A DNA stretch of 5,090 bases from Holophagaceae bacterium (GTDB lineage: Bacteria > Acidobacteriota > Holophagae > Holophagales > Holophagaceae). Numbering within the stretch: position 1 is the first letter of the stretch; each line of letters opens with the position of its first letter. The stretch is taken from the NCBI GenBank assembly GCA_003158505.1, contig PMJK01000015.1, positions 7,926 to 13,015 on the forward strand, given 5' to 3'. Position numbers and translations under genes: made by a program. Under the pieces are notes generated by a model. That model searched no databases, was not told the DNA's origin, and was given only the letters and a program-made list of their open reading frames with translations. Of this stretch, positions 1 to 5,090 are shown in pieces.

Positions 1-68
1 CTGGAAGCCTCCCACTTCCACAGGTAAACTGATCCATTAGGCTGGTTGTTCCGGTGAAATATCGTTCT

Positions 69-99
69 CACTCGAAATCGGCGCAGCCGATTTCGAGTG
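69..99. repeat. Perfect inverted repeat (14-bp arms, 3-base loop) upstream of valS
   Basis: The left arm CACTCGAAATCGGC (69-82) and right arm GCCGATTTCGAGTG (86-99) are exact reverse complements around the loop GCA. In RNA the stem could extend by a G-U pair (68/100) and a C-G pair (67/101). It ends 15 bases before the valS Shine-Dalgarno. No run of T follows it on either strand, so it is not a classical intrinsic terminator. It may be a 5'-UTR hairpin of valS, a 3'-end stabilising structure of an upstream gene, a protein-binding palindrome, or a member of the same class as the hairpins at 1417 and 1919. Confidence 0.9.
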
Positions 100-114
100 G
101 GTAAATGCCAAGGC

Positions 115-119
115 AAGGA
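115..119 (+). promoter_or_regulatory. Ribosome binding site of valS
   Basis: AAGGA ends five bases before the ATG at 125. It is the only convincing Shine-Dalgarno sequence ahead of any of the four genes, and it favours the ATG at 125 over the one at 134. Confidence 0.7.
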
Positions 120-124
120 TCCCC

Positions 125-2737
125 ATGCACGAGATGGACAAGGCTTTCGACTTCAGGACGGCGCAGACACGCTGGTACTCGGTGTGGGAGGAATCCAAGG
201 CCTTCGAGGCGGCCCCGAAGAGCGGGAAGGAACCCTGGTCCATCGTGATCCCGCCACCCAATATCACGGGCAACCTGCACATGGGGCATGCCCTGGTGAA
301 CACCCTGCATGACGTGCTCACCCGCTTCAAGCGGGCCCAGGGCTTCGACGCCCTCTGGGTGCCGGGCACGGACCACGCAGGCATCGCCACCCAGATGATG
401 GTGGAACGCCAGCTCAAGGCCGAGGGCACGGATCGTCACCTGCTGGGCAGGGACGCCTTTGAGCAGCGCATCTGGGACTGGAAGGAGAAGAACCAGGGCG
501 CCATCGAGCACCAGCTGAAGCGCCTGGGCTGCTCCGTGGACTGGACCCGCAACCGCTTCACCCTGGACCCGGCGCTGAACCGGGCCGTGCGCCACGTCTT
601 CGTCGAGAGCTACAAGGCCGGGCGCATCTATCGCGGGCCGCGCATGATCCAGTGGGATCCGGCCCTCCAGACGGCCCTCAGCGATCTCGAAGTGAAATAC
701 GAGGAACGCCGCGGCAAGCTCTGGTATCTGCGCTACCCACTGGCGGACGGCAGCGGGGAAGTGGTGGTGGCCACCACCCGCCCTGAGACGATGCTGGGCG
801 ATACGGCCGTGGCAGTCCATCCGGACGATGAGCGGTACCAAGGGTTGATCGGCAAGCTCATGGACCACCCGCTGACGGGACGGCAGATCCCCGTGGTGGC
901 GGACACTTTCGTGGACCCGGCCTTCGGCACGGGATGCGTGAAGGTGACGCCGGCCCATGACCCCAACGACTTCGCGGCCGGGCAGCGGCTGAACCTGCCT
1001 TCCATCACTATCATCGGCTTCGACGCGAAGATGACCCTGGAAGCCGGGGCCTACGCGGGCCTGGACCGCTTCGAGGCCCGCAAGCGCGTGGTGGCGGACC
1101 TGGAGGAGCAGGGCTTCATCGTGAAGGTGGAGGACTACACTAACAAGCTCTCCCTCAGCGACCGCAGCGGGGCCGTGCTGGAGCCTCTGGTCAGCGAACA
1201 GTGGTTCATGGACGTGAAGGAGGCCGCGGCCAAGGCCCTGGACGCCGTCCGAACGGGCGCCATCCAGTTCACCCCCGAACATCACGTGGCCGTCTGGAAC
1301 CACTGGCTCACCAACATCCAGGACTGGTGCATCAGCCGCCAGCTGGTCTGGGGCCATCGCATCCCGGCCTGGACCTGCGCGTCTTGCGGCGAGCTCCATG
1401 TCGAAATGGAGGCACCCTCCGCATGCTGCGCATGCGGAGCAGGAGAACTGATTCAAGATCCGGACACGCTCGATACCTGGTTCAGCTCGGCGCTCTGGCC
1501 CTTCAGTGTCTTCGGCTGGCCGGAACAGACCGAGGACCTGGCGCGCTACTACCCCACCAGCGTCCTCATCACGGGCTACGACATCCTGTTCTTCTGGGTG
1601 GCCCGCATGGCCATGGCGGGCCTCACCTGGATGGGCGATGTGCCCTTCCGCAAGGTCTACTTCAACAGCCTGGTGCGGGACGCCAGCGGCCAGAAGATGA
1701 GCAAGACGAAGGGCAATGTCATCGATCCCCTGGAAGTGATGGAGGAATACGGCACGGACGCCCTGCGCTTCTCCCTGGCCATCATGGCCGCGCCCGGCAC
1801 GGACATCGCCATGAGCACCGCCCGGCTCGAAGCCAGCCGGAACTTCTGCAACAAGCTGTGGAACGCGTCACGGTTTGTCCAATTAAACATGGATGCGTCC
1901 ATCACGCTATCCACAGCACCAGAATTCGGCGAGGCCGAATTCTGGATGATCAATAAGATGCGGGACGGCTTGTCGGCCGTCACAAAGGCGCTGGAGGAGT
2001 TCCGATTTCATGAGGCCTCGGACCTGCTCTACCACCTCGTCTGGGACGACTTCTGCGCCACCTACATCGAACTGGCCAAGGTGCACCTGGTGGCCGGGAC
2101 CCCAGGACAAAAGGCCGCCATCCTGCACTTCCTGGACATCCTGCTGCGCGCCCTGCATCCCTTCGTGCCCTTTCTCACCGAAGAGATTCATGAGGCAATG
2201 ATGGATGGCCGCCTCCCCGCCGGCGAGCCCTCCCTCTTGGCCCAGCGTTCCTGGCCCATGGACGAGAAGCTCCTTCAGGTTCGGGGCGGCGACCCCGCGA
2301 TCATCCCCCGCTTCCAGGAGGTGCTCTCCGCCTTTCTCCGCCTCAAGGCGGAGCAGGGTGTGGACCCGGCCAAGCGGGTGCCGGCCTTCTGTTCCGTCAC
2401 CGACCTGGAACCCTTCACCGAGGCCCTGAAATCCATCGCCCGACTGGAATCCATGACCTTCACGACGGCAGATCTGGCCGCATCCACCCGGGCCGTATCC
2501 GTGGTGGCTGGCGGGGCCGTGGCCCTGGAGCTGGCGGGCCTCAAGGATCCGGTCGCCGAACAAGCCAAACTCGAGAAGGAACGGGCCAAGCTGGAGAAGG
2601 AACTGGAGCCTCTGCGCGCCCGCCTCGCGGATGAGAGCTTCGTCACCAAGGCCCCCGAGGCCGCCGTGGCCAAACTGCGGGGCCAGGCCGAGGAGAAGGA
2701 ACAGCGGCTCACCCAGATCAAGACCCTGCTGGGATGA
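125..2737 (+). CDS. valS: Valyl-tRNA synthetase (ValRS, class I, EC 6.1.1.9), complete
   Basis: Cytoplasmic enzyme that attaches valine to tRNA(Val) using ATP and hydrolyses mischarged Thr-tRNA(Val). The 870 residues are a normal length for bacterial ValRS. Visible landmarks, in order: PPPNITGNLHMGHA (43-56, the HIGH-type ATP site, here HMGH); editing-domain signatures TTRPETMLGDTAVAVHP (217-233) and GTGCVKVTPAHDPNDF (268-283); DWCISRQLVWGHRIPAW (400-416); a zinc-knuckle-like Cys set C418/C421 and C434/C437, with an extra C435; DTWFSSALWPFS (450-461); KMSKT (524-528, the KMSKS loop). The helical anticodon-binding domain is at about 570-720, and a Lys/Glu-rich C-terminal coiled coil (about 806-869) forms the tRNA-binding arm. 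The ATG at 125 is preferred because AAGGA lies five bases upstream and no ATG, GTG or TTG occurs in frame between the stop at 38-40 and 125. A second ATG at 134 is less well placed. The last four bases overlap the next gene. No T-box leader is visible. Two perfect hairpins lie inside the gene and are listed separately. Confidence 0.98.
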   Translation: MHEMDKAFDFRTAQTRWYSVWEESKAFEAAPKSGKEPWSIVIPPPNITGNLHMGHALVNTLHDVLTRFKRAQGFDALWVPGTDHAGIATQMMVERQLKAEGTDRHLLGRDAFEQRIWDWKEKNQGAIEHQLKRLGCSVDWTRNRFTLDPALNRAVRHVFVESYKAGRIYRGPRMIQWDPALQTALSDLEVKYEERRGKLWYLRYPLADGSGEVVVATTRPETMLGDTAVAVHPDDERYQGLIGKLMDHPLTGRQIPVVADTFVDPAFGTGCVKVTPAHDPNDFAAGQRLNLPSITIIGFDAKMTLEAGAYAGLDRFEARKRVVADLEEQGFIVKVEDYTNKLSLSDRSGAVLEPLVSEQWFMDVKEAAAKALDAVRTGAIQFTPEHHVAVWNHWLTNIQDWCISRQLVWGHRIPAWTCASCGELHVEMEAPSACCACGAGELIQDPDTLDTWFSSALWPFSVFGWPEQTEDLARYYPTSVLITGYDILFFWVARMAMAGLTWMGDVPFRKVYFNSLVRDASGQKMSKTKGNVIDPLEVMEEYGTDALRFSLAIMAAPGTDIAMSTARLEASRNFCNKLWNASRFVQLNMDASITLSTAPEFGEAEFWMINKMRDGLSAVTKALEEFRFHEASDLLYHLVWDDFCATYIELAKVHLVAGTPGQKAAILHFLDILLRALHPFVPFLTEEIHEAMMDGRLPAGEPSLLAQRSWPMDEKLLQVRGGDPAIIPRFQEVLSAFLRLKAEQGVDPAKRVPAFCSVTDLEPFTEALKSIARLESMTFTTADLAASTRAVSVVAGGAVALELAGLKDPVAEQAKLEKERAKLEKELEPLRARLADESFVTKAPEAAVAKLRGQAEEKEQRLTQIKTLLG
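1417..1439. repeat. Perfect inverted repeat (10-bp arms, 3-base loop) inside valS
   Basis: The left arm CTCCGCATGC (1417-1426) and right arm GCATGCGGAG (1430-1439) are exact reverse complements around the loop TGC. It covers codons 431-439 (PSACCACGA), including C434 and C437 of the presumed zinc knuckle. The surrounding codons 430-446 use four GCA, two GGA, ATT, CAA and GAT, unlike the GCC/GGC/ATC-dominated remainder of the gene. The reading frame and protein alignment landmarks stay intact, so this is not a disrupting insertion. Confidence 0.85.
1919..1945. repeat. Perfect inverted repeat (12-bp arms, 3-base loop) inside valS
   Basis: The left arm CCAGAATTCGGC (1919-1930) and right arm GCCGAATTCTGG (1934-1945) are exact reverse complements around the loop GAG. 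It encodes residues 599-607, PEFGEAEFW, in the variable linker between the catalytic core and the anticodon-binding domain. The preceding 50 bases contain codons rare in this gene: TCA, TTT, CAA, TTA, CTA, ACA and GCA. The architecture matches the repeats at 69 and 1417, but the arm sequence differs. Confidence 0.88.
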
Positions 2738-4107
2738 GGGCCATTCGGCGGCTCTGGCCCCTCCTCCTCCTGGCTCTCGCCGCAGGAAGCGTATGGACCA
2801 TCCGCCGGCAACAAGTACAGGTGCCGGCCCGGCCGCCCCTGGAAGTGGCCGCCAGCCTCGCGGAGGCGGCGGGCCGCCCAGAACCGCCCGGGACGGCTCC
2901 CATGCTGGAAGCGCTGCGGGCCGACCTGCAGGTGCATCGGCAGCTCATCGTGCTGTTCGCCGACGAAGGCAACCTCAAGGGACTCGACCGGGAGCGCGCC
3001 CTGGCCGTGGGCCATCGCCTGCACCACGAACGGCGGGATCTGGTGCACCAGTTGAATGCCGCATTGACGGGACTGGCCAAGCAGCCGTTCCCCCAACGGG
3101 ATCCAGTGATCGGAGCGCTGCTGGATTGGATGGAGGCCGATCCTGATCTCCTTGAATTGGACTGCCTCGCCTTCAGGGACTCCCTCCGCGTGCTCCAGAA
3201 GCCCCTGCTCGCCGACACCACCCCTGCCGGCCTGCTGTTGAACCGGCGACTGGCCCGGGAGCTCAAGGAAGTGGATCGAGTGGAGTCCCTGGTGGACACC
3301 GAGTATCAGCGGGTCTTCGGGGGCCCAGAGACCCCGGCCCGCGGCGGACAGCGGGAGCGCTGGTGGGCCTACGTGCAAGAACTCCGGCGGCGCATTCCGC
3401 TGGAACCACTCCTCAAGGGGGCCTCCATTCCCAGCCCCGCTGAAAGCCTCCAGGGCAGCCGCGAAATCACCGGCACGGAACTGCCGGAGAAGGTGCTCAT
3501 CCTCAGCTTCGACGATGGCCCCCACCGCGTCTATACCGAGGAGATCAAGGCCATCCTCCAGAAGGAGCAGGTGCCCGCCGTGTTCTTCGAAATTGGCCGG
3601 AACCTGGGGGCCCAGGATGCCTCGGGCCAAATCAAGCTGAGCGCCCTCGCGGCCTTCACGGAAGACCTGGTGAAGGGGGGCTATGTGGTGGGCAACCACA
3701 GCTACACCCACGCCCAGCTGAGCAAGGAGACCGGCGCCCCCCTGGACCTTGAGATCCGGGAGACGGATCAGCTGCTGCGGGCCATCCCGGGGGCCCACAG
3801 CCAGCTCTTCCGCTTTCCCTACGGCGCCCGCACGGTGGTGCAACTCCAGGCTTTGGAGCCCTACCACCTCAGGTCGGTGCTCTGGAACATCGACAGCCTG
3901 GACTGGGCCGATCCCGTGCCCAGCTCCGTGGCCGACCGGGTGCTGAAGGCCATCGCCCACGAAAAGCGCGGCATCATCCTCTTCCACGACATCCACGACC
4001 GCGCGGGCAAGGTGCTGCCGGTCCTCATCCCGAAGCTCCAGGCCGAGGGCTACAGCTTCGCCGGATTGGATACTGAGGGTGCCCTGGCGCCAGCTACCCG
4101 GCCCTGA
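2734..4107 (+). CDS. Polysaccharide deacetylase (CE4/NodB domain) with N-terminal membrane anchor or signal peptide
   Basis: Predicted metal-dependent de-N-acetylase of carbohydrate esterase family 4, acting outside the cytoplasmic membrane on an N-acetylated glycan such as peptidoglycan or an exopolysaccharide; the substrate cannot be read from sequence. The 457 residues begin with MRAIRR and a hydrophobic stretch (about 7-23), an uncleaved anchor or signal peptide without a lipobox cysteine. Residues about 40-240 form a charged, probably helical region that I do not recognise. The NodB domain covers about 252-445 with a full catalytic set: FDDGP (259-263; D260 as likely base, D261 as metal ligand), HSYTH (322-326; metal ligands H322 and H326), RFPYG (360-364), DSLDW (387-391) and LFHDIH (416-421; catalytic H418). 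The start ATG overlaps the valS stop as ATGA and has only a weak Shine-Dalgarno match, so translation probably depends on ribosomes finishing valS. The family call is firm; the biological role is open. Confidence 0.93.
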   Translation: MRAIRRLWPLLLLALAAGSVWTIRRQQVQVPARPPLEVAASLAEAAGRPEPPGTAPMLEALRADLQVHRQLIVLFADEGNLKGLDRERALAVGHRLHHERRDLVHQLNAALTGLAKQPFPQRDPVIGALLDWMEADPDLLELDCLAFRDSLRVLQKPLLADTTPAGLLLNRRLARELKEVDRVESLVDTEYQRVFGGPETPARGGQRERWWAYVQELRRRIPLEPLLKGASIPSPAESLQGSREITGTELPEKVLILSFDDGPHRVYTEEIKAILQKEQVPAVFFEIGRNLGAQDASGQIKLSALAAFTEDLVKGGYVVGNHSYTHAQLSKETGAPLDLEIRETDQLLRAIPGAHSQLFRFPYGARTVVQLQALEPYHLRSVLWNIDSLDWADPVPSSVADRVLKAIAHEKRGIILFHDIHDRAGKVLPVLIPKLQAEGYSFAGLDTEGALAPATRP

Positions 4108-4113
4108 GCCGGG
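4097..4113 (+). terminator. Weak hairpin at the end of the deacetylase gene, possible transcript end
   Basis: CCCGGC (4097-4102) and GCCGGG (4108-4113) can form a 6-bp GC stem around CCTGA, which contains the stop codon. Only CTTG follows, not a U tract, so intrinsic termination would be inefficient. It is the only candidate in the 76-base gap before the zinc-ribbon gene, and short GC stems are common by chance in DNA this GC-rich. Confidence 0.25.
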
Positions 4114-4183
4114 CTTGAACGTGGATCCAAGACTGAGGCCATTCTCCAACACCTGTCAGAACCGCGGATGCTAACCTGAACCT

Positions 4184-4606
4184 ATGACGAAGATCTACTA
4201 TGCCGGCCAGGATGTGGATGCGCCCTGCGGTCGCTGTGGCGGCGAGACGCGGCATCAGGTCCTCACCGTGACCAACGGCGTACCTGACAGGCTAATCTGC
4301 GGGAACTGCCGTTCCGTGCATAAATTCCGCATGGCCAAGCCCGAACCTCTGCCCCGCGCCCCCCGCATTCCGGCGGCGGCCAAGTCGGGCGGTCCCCGCC
4401 CCGGATCGCTGGTCAACCAGTTCCAGCAGGCTCTGGCTGCGGAGCAGGGCGGCGCGAAGGCCCAACCCTACCAGGTGGCCCAGCGCTGGGAAGAGGGTTC
4501 CTGGATGGACCACCCCACCTTCGGCCTGGGCCGTGTGCAGCGGAGGATGGGCAAGAAGGTGGACGTGCTGTTCAAGGACGGGCTCAAGACCCTGGTCAGC
4601 GCATGA
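4184..4606 (+). CDS. Small zinc-ribbon protein with C-terminal Tudor/SH3-like domain, function unknown
   Basis: A 140-residue protein that I do not recognise as a named family. The N-terminus shows two CxxC pairs, C15-x-x-C18 and C39-x-x-C42, 20 residues apart, the spacing of a zinc ribbon. A Pro/Ala/Gly-rich linker (about 51-75) follows, with no predicted fold. The C-terminal part (about 96-140) contains WEEGSWMDHPTFGLGRV, then KKVDVLFKDGLKTLV. This pattern (W..G..v.Hp.FG.G.V ... v.V.F.dG.k.L) resembles the small Tudor/SH3-like barrel at the C-terminus of UvrD/PcrA helicases and CarD-like modules, which contact RNA polymerase or nucleic acid. That resemblance is by eye. The start is forced: an in-frame TAA at 4172-4174 lies three codons upstream, and later starts would cut into the zinc ribbon. 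No Shine-Dalgarno is evident. The stop overlaps the exonuclease start as ATGA. A role in nucleic-acid transactions is inference from domain type and partner gene. Confidence 0.85.
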   Translation: MTKIYYAGQDVDAPCGRCGGETRHQVLTVTNGVPDRLICGNCRSVHKFRMAKPEPLPRAPRIPAAAKSGGPRPGSLVNQFQQALAAEQGGAKAQPYQVAQRWEEGSWMDHPTFGLGRVQRRMGKKVDVLFKDGLKTLVSA

Positions 4607-5090
4607 CCCAGGCTCCGCTTCTCGAACCCGGTTCCCCCGCCTTGCGGGAGCTGCGCTTCGCGGTGCTGGATCTGGAGACCACCGGCGGCAGCCCCAAGGC
4701 CCGCTGGGGCAAGGACGGGCGCTTCCTTCAGCCCTCGGAGATCACCGAGGTCGGCCTGGTGCAGCTGTCGGGCCCCGTGGTGGAGGAGCGCTGGTCGAGC
4801 CTGGCGTCCATCCAGGGCTTTCTGCCCGAGGAGATCCAACGCCTCACGGGCATCAGCCTGCCCATGTTGGCGGGCGCACCGCCCTGGGAGCAGGTGGCCC
4901 TGAAGATGGCGCCCAAGCTCGAAGGCCGCGTCTGGGTGGCGCACCACGCCCCCTACGACGGGAGTTTCCTCAAGGCCTGGCTACCCGAGGGCGTCTGGCG
5001 CCGACACCGGCTCATCTGCACACGCCTCCTGGCCAAGAAGCTCATCCCTGAACTGCCCCGGCGCAGCCTCGCCGAGTTGTGCGACTTCCT
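4603..5090 (+). CDS. DEDDh-family (DnaQ-like) 3'-5' exonuclease, N-terminal part, cut by window edge
   Basis: The reading frame from the ATG at 4603 stays open to the last base, giving 162 full codons and a partial one. It starts MTQAPLLEPGSPALRELRFA. The Exo I motif is VLDLETTG (21-28) with metal-binding D23 and E25. LTGIS (81-85) and the following AP (92-93) match the segment after Exo I in DnaQ proteins. The Exo II motif is VAHHAPYDGSFL (112-123) with D119. SLAELCDFL at the edge matches the helix before Exo III, so the final His and Asp lie beyond the window. The loop after Exo I (about 28-45, basic, with one Trp) is longer than in the short DnaQ proteins I know. Such domains serve as the proofreading subunit of DNA polymerase III, as stand-alone exonucleases, or fused to helicase or GIY-YIG nuclease domains; without the C-terminus these cannot be separated. 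The start overlaps the zinc-ribbon stop as ATGA and has no clear Shine-Dalgarno, which indicates coupled translation. Confidence 0.9.
   Translation, partial: MTQAPLLEPGSPALRELRFAVLDLETTGGSPKARWGKDGRFLQPSEITEVGLVQLSGPVVEERWSSLASIQGFLPEEIQRLTGISLPMLAGAPPWEQVALKMAPKLEGRVWVAHHAPYDGSFLKAWLPEGVWRRHRLICTRLLAKKLIPELPRRSLAELCDF

Noticed and set aside
1..124. T-box riboswitch or tail of an upstream gene ahead of valS
   Set aside because: The space is too short for a T-box and no T-box core sequence is seen. All three frames close within the first 40 bases (stops at 25, 30 and 38), so any gene tail is too short to identify.
68..1456. 462-residue open frame on the - strand opposite valS
   Set aside because: It lies antisense to a well-supported ValRS, shows no recognisable domain, and is the kind of long shadow frame expected in GC-rich coding DNA.
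275..1708. HMGH and KMSKT in place of HIGH and KMSKS in ValRS
   Set aside because: Both are ordinary variants in this enzyme family and do not suggest loss of function.
1964..1981. Inverted repeat GACGGC / GCCGTC shortly after the 12-bp hairpin
   Set aside because: Six-bp arms with a 6-base loop are common by chance in this composition.
2336..2353. Inverted repeat CTCCGCC / GGCGGAG within valS
   Set aside because: It has only 7-bp arms with a 4-base loop in GC-rich codons of ordinary usage, so it is plausible by chance and not in the same class as the three longer perfect repeats.
2275..4152. 625-residue open frame on the - strand opposite the end of valS and the deacetylase
   Set aside because: The + strand here encodes complete ValRS coiled-coil and NodB motifs. 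The antisense translation has no motif and mirrors GC-rich codon bias.

Overview
The window is a GC-rich, gene-dense bacterial chromosome segment with every supported gene on the + strand. It holds a complete valyl-tRNA synthetase (valS), a membrane-anchored or secreted polysaccharide deacetylase, a small zinc-ribbon protein with a Tudor/SH3-like C-terminus, and the first 163 codons of a DEDDh (DnaQ-like) 3'-5' exonuclease that runs off the right edge. The strong G/C preference at third codon positions and the kind of proteins present suit a free-living GC-rich bacterium. An Acidobacteriota (Holophaga/Geothrix-like) or deltaproteobacterial-type source is my guess, not something the sequence proves.

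Layout. Positions 1-124 contain no assignable gene, although the first 25-40 bases could be the tail of an upstream gene. This stretch carries a perfect 14-bp inverted repeat and the valS ribosome binding site. valS (125-2737) overlaps the deacetylase gene (2734-4107) by the four bases ATGA. A 76-base gap follows, with only a weak hairpin at the stop codon. The zinc-ribbon gene (4184-4606) then overlaps the exonuclease gene (4603 to beyond 5090), again by ATGA. The four genes therefore form two translationally coupled pairs. valS/deacetylase joins a housekeeping enzyme to a cell-envelope enzyme, with no obvious functional link. Zinc-ribbon/exonuclease looks more like a nucleic-acid-related pair.

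The most unusual signal is not a gene. Three perfect inverted repeats with 14-, 10- and 12-bp arms, each with exactly a 3-base loop, lie at 69-99, 1417-1439 and 1919-1945. Two are inside valS coding sequence. Their arm sequences are unrelated, but all three sit in short patches whose base composition or codon use differs from the surrounding DNA. They may be a family of structure-defined palindromes or the product of templated (quasipalindrome-type) mutation.
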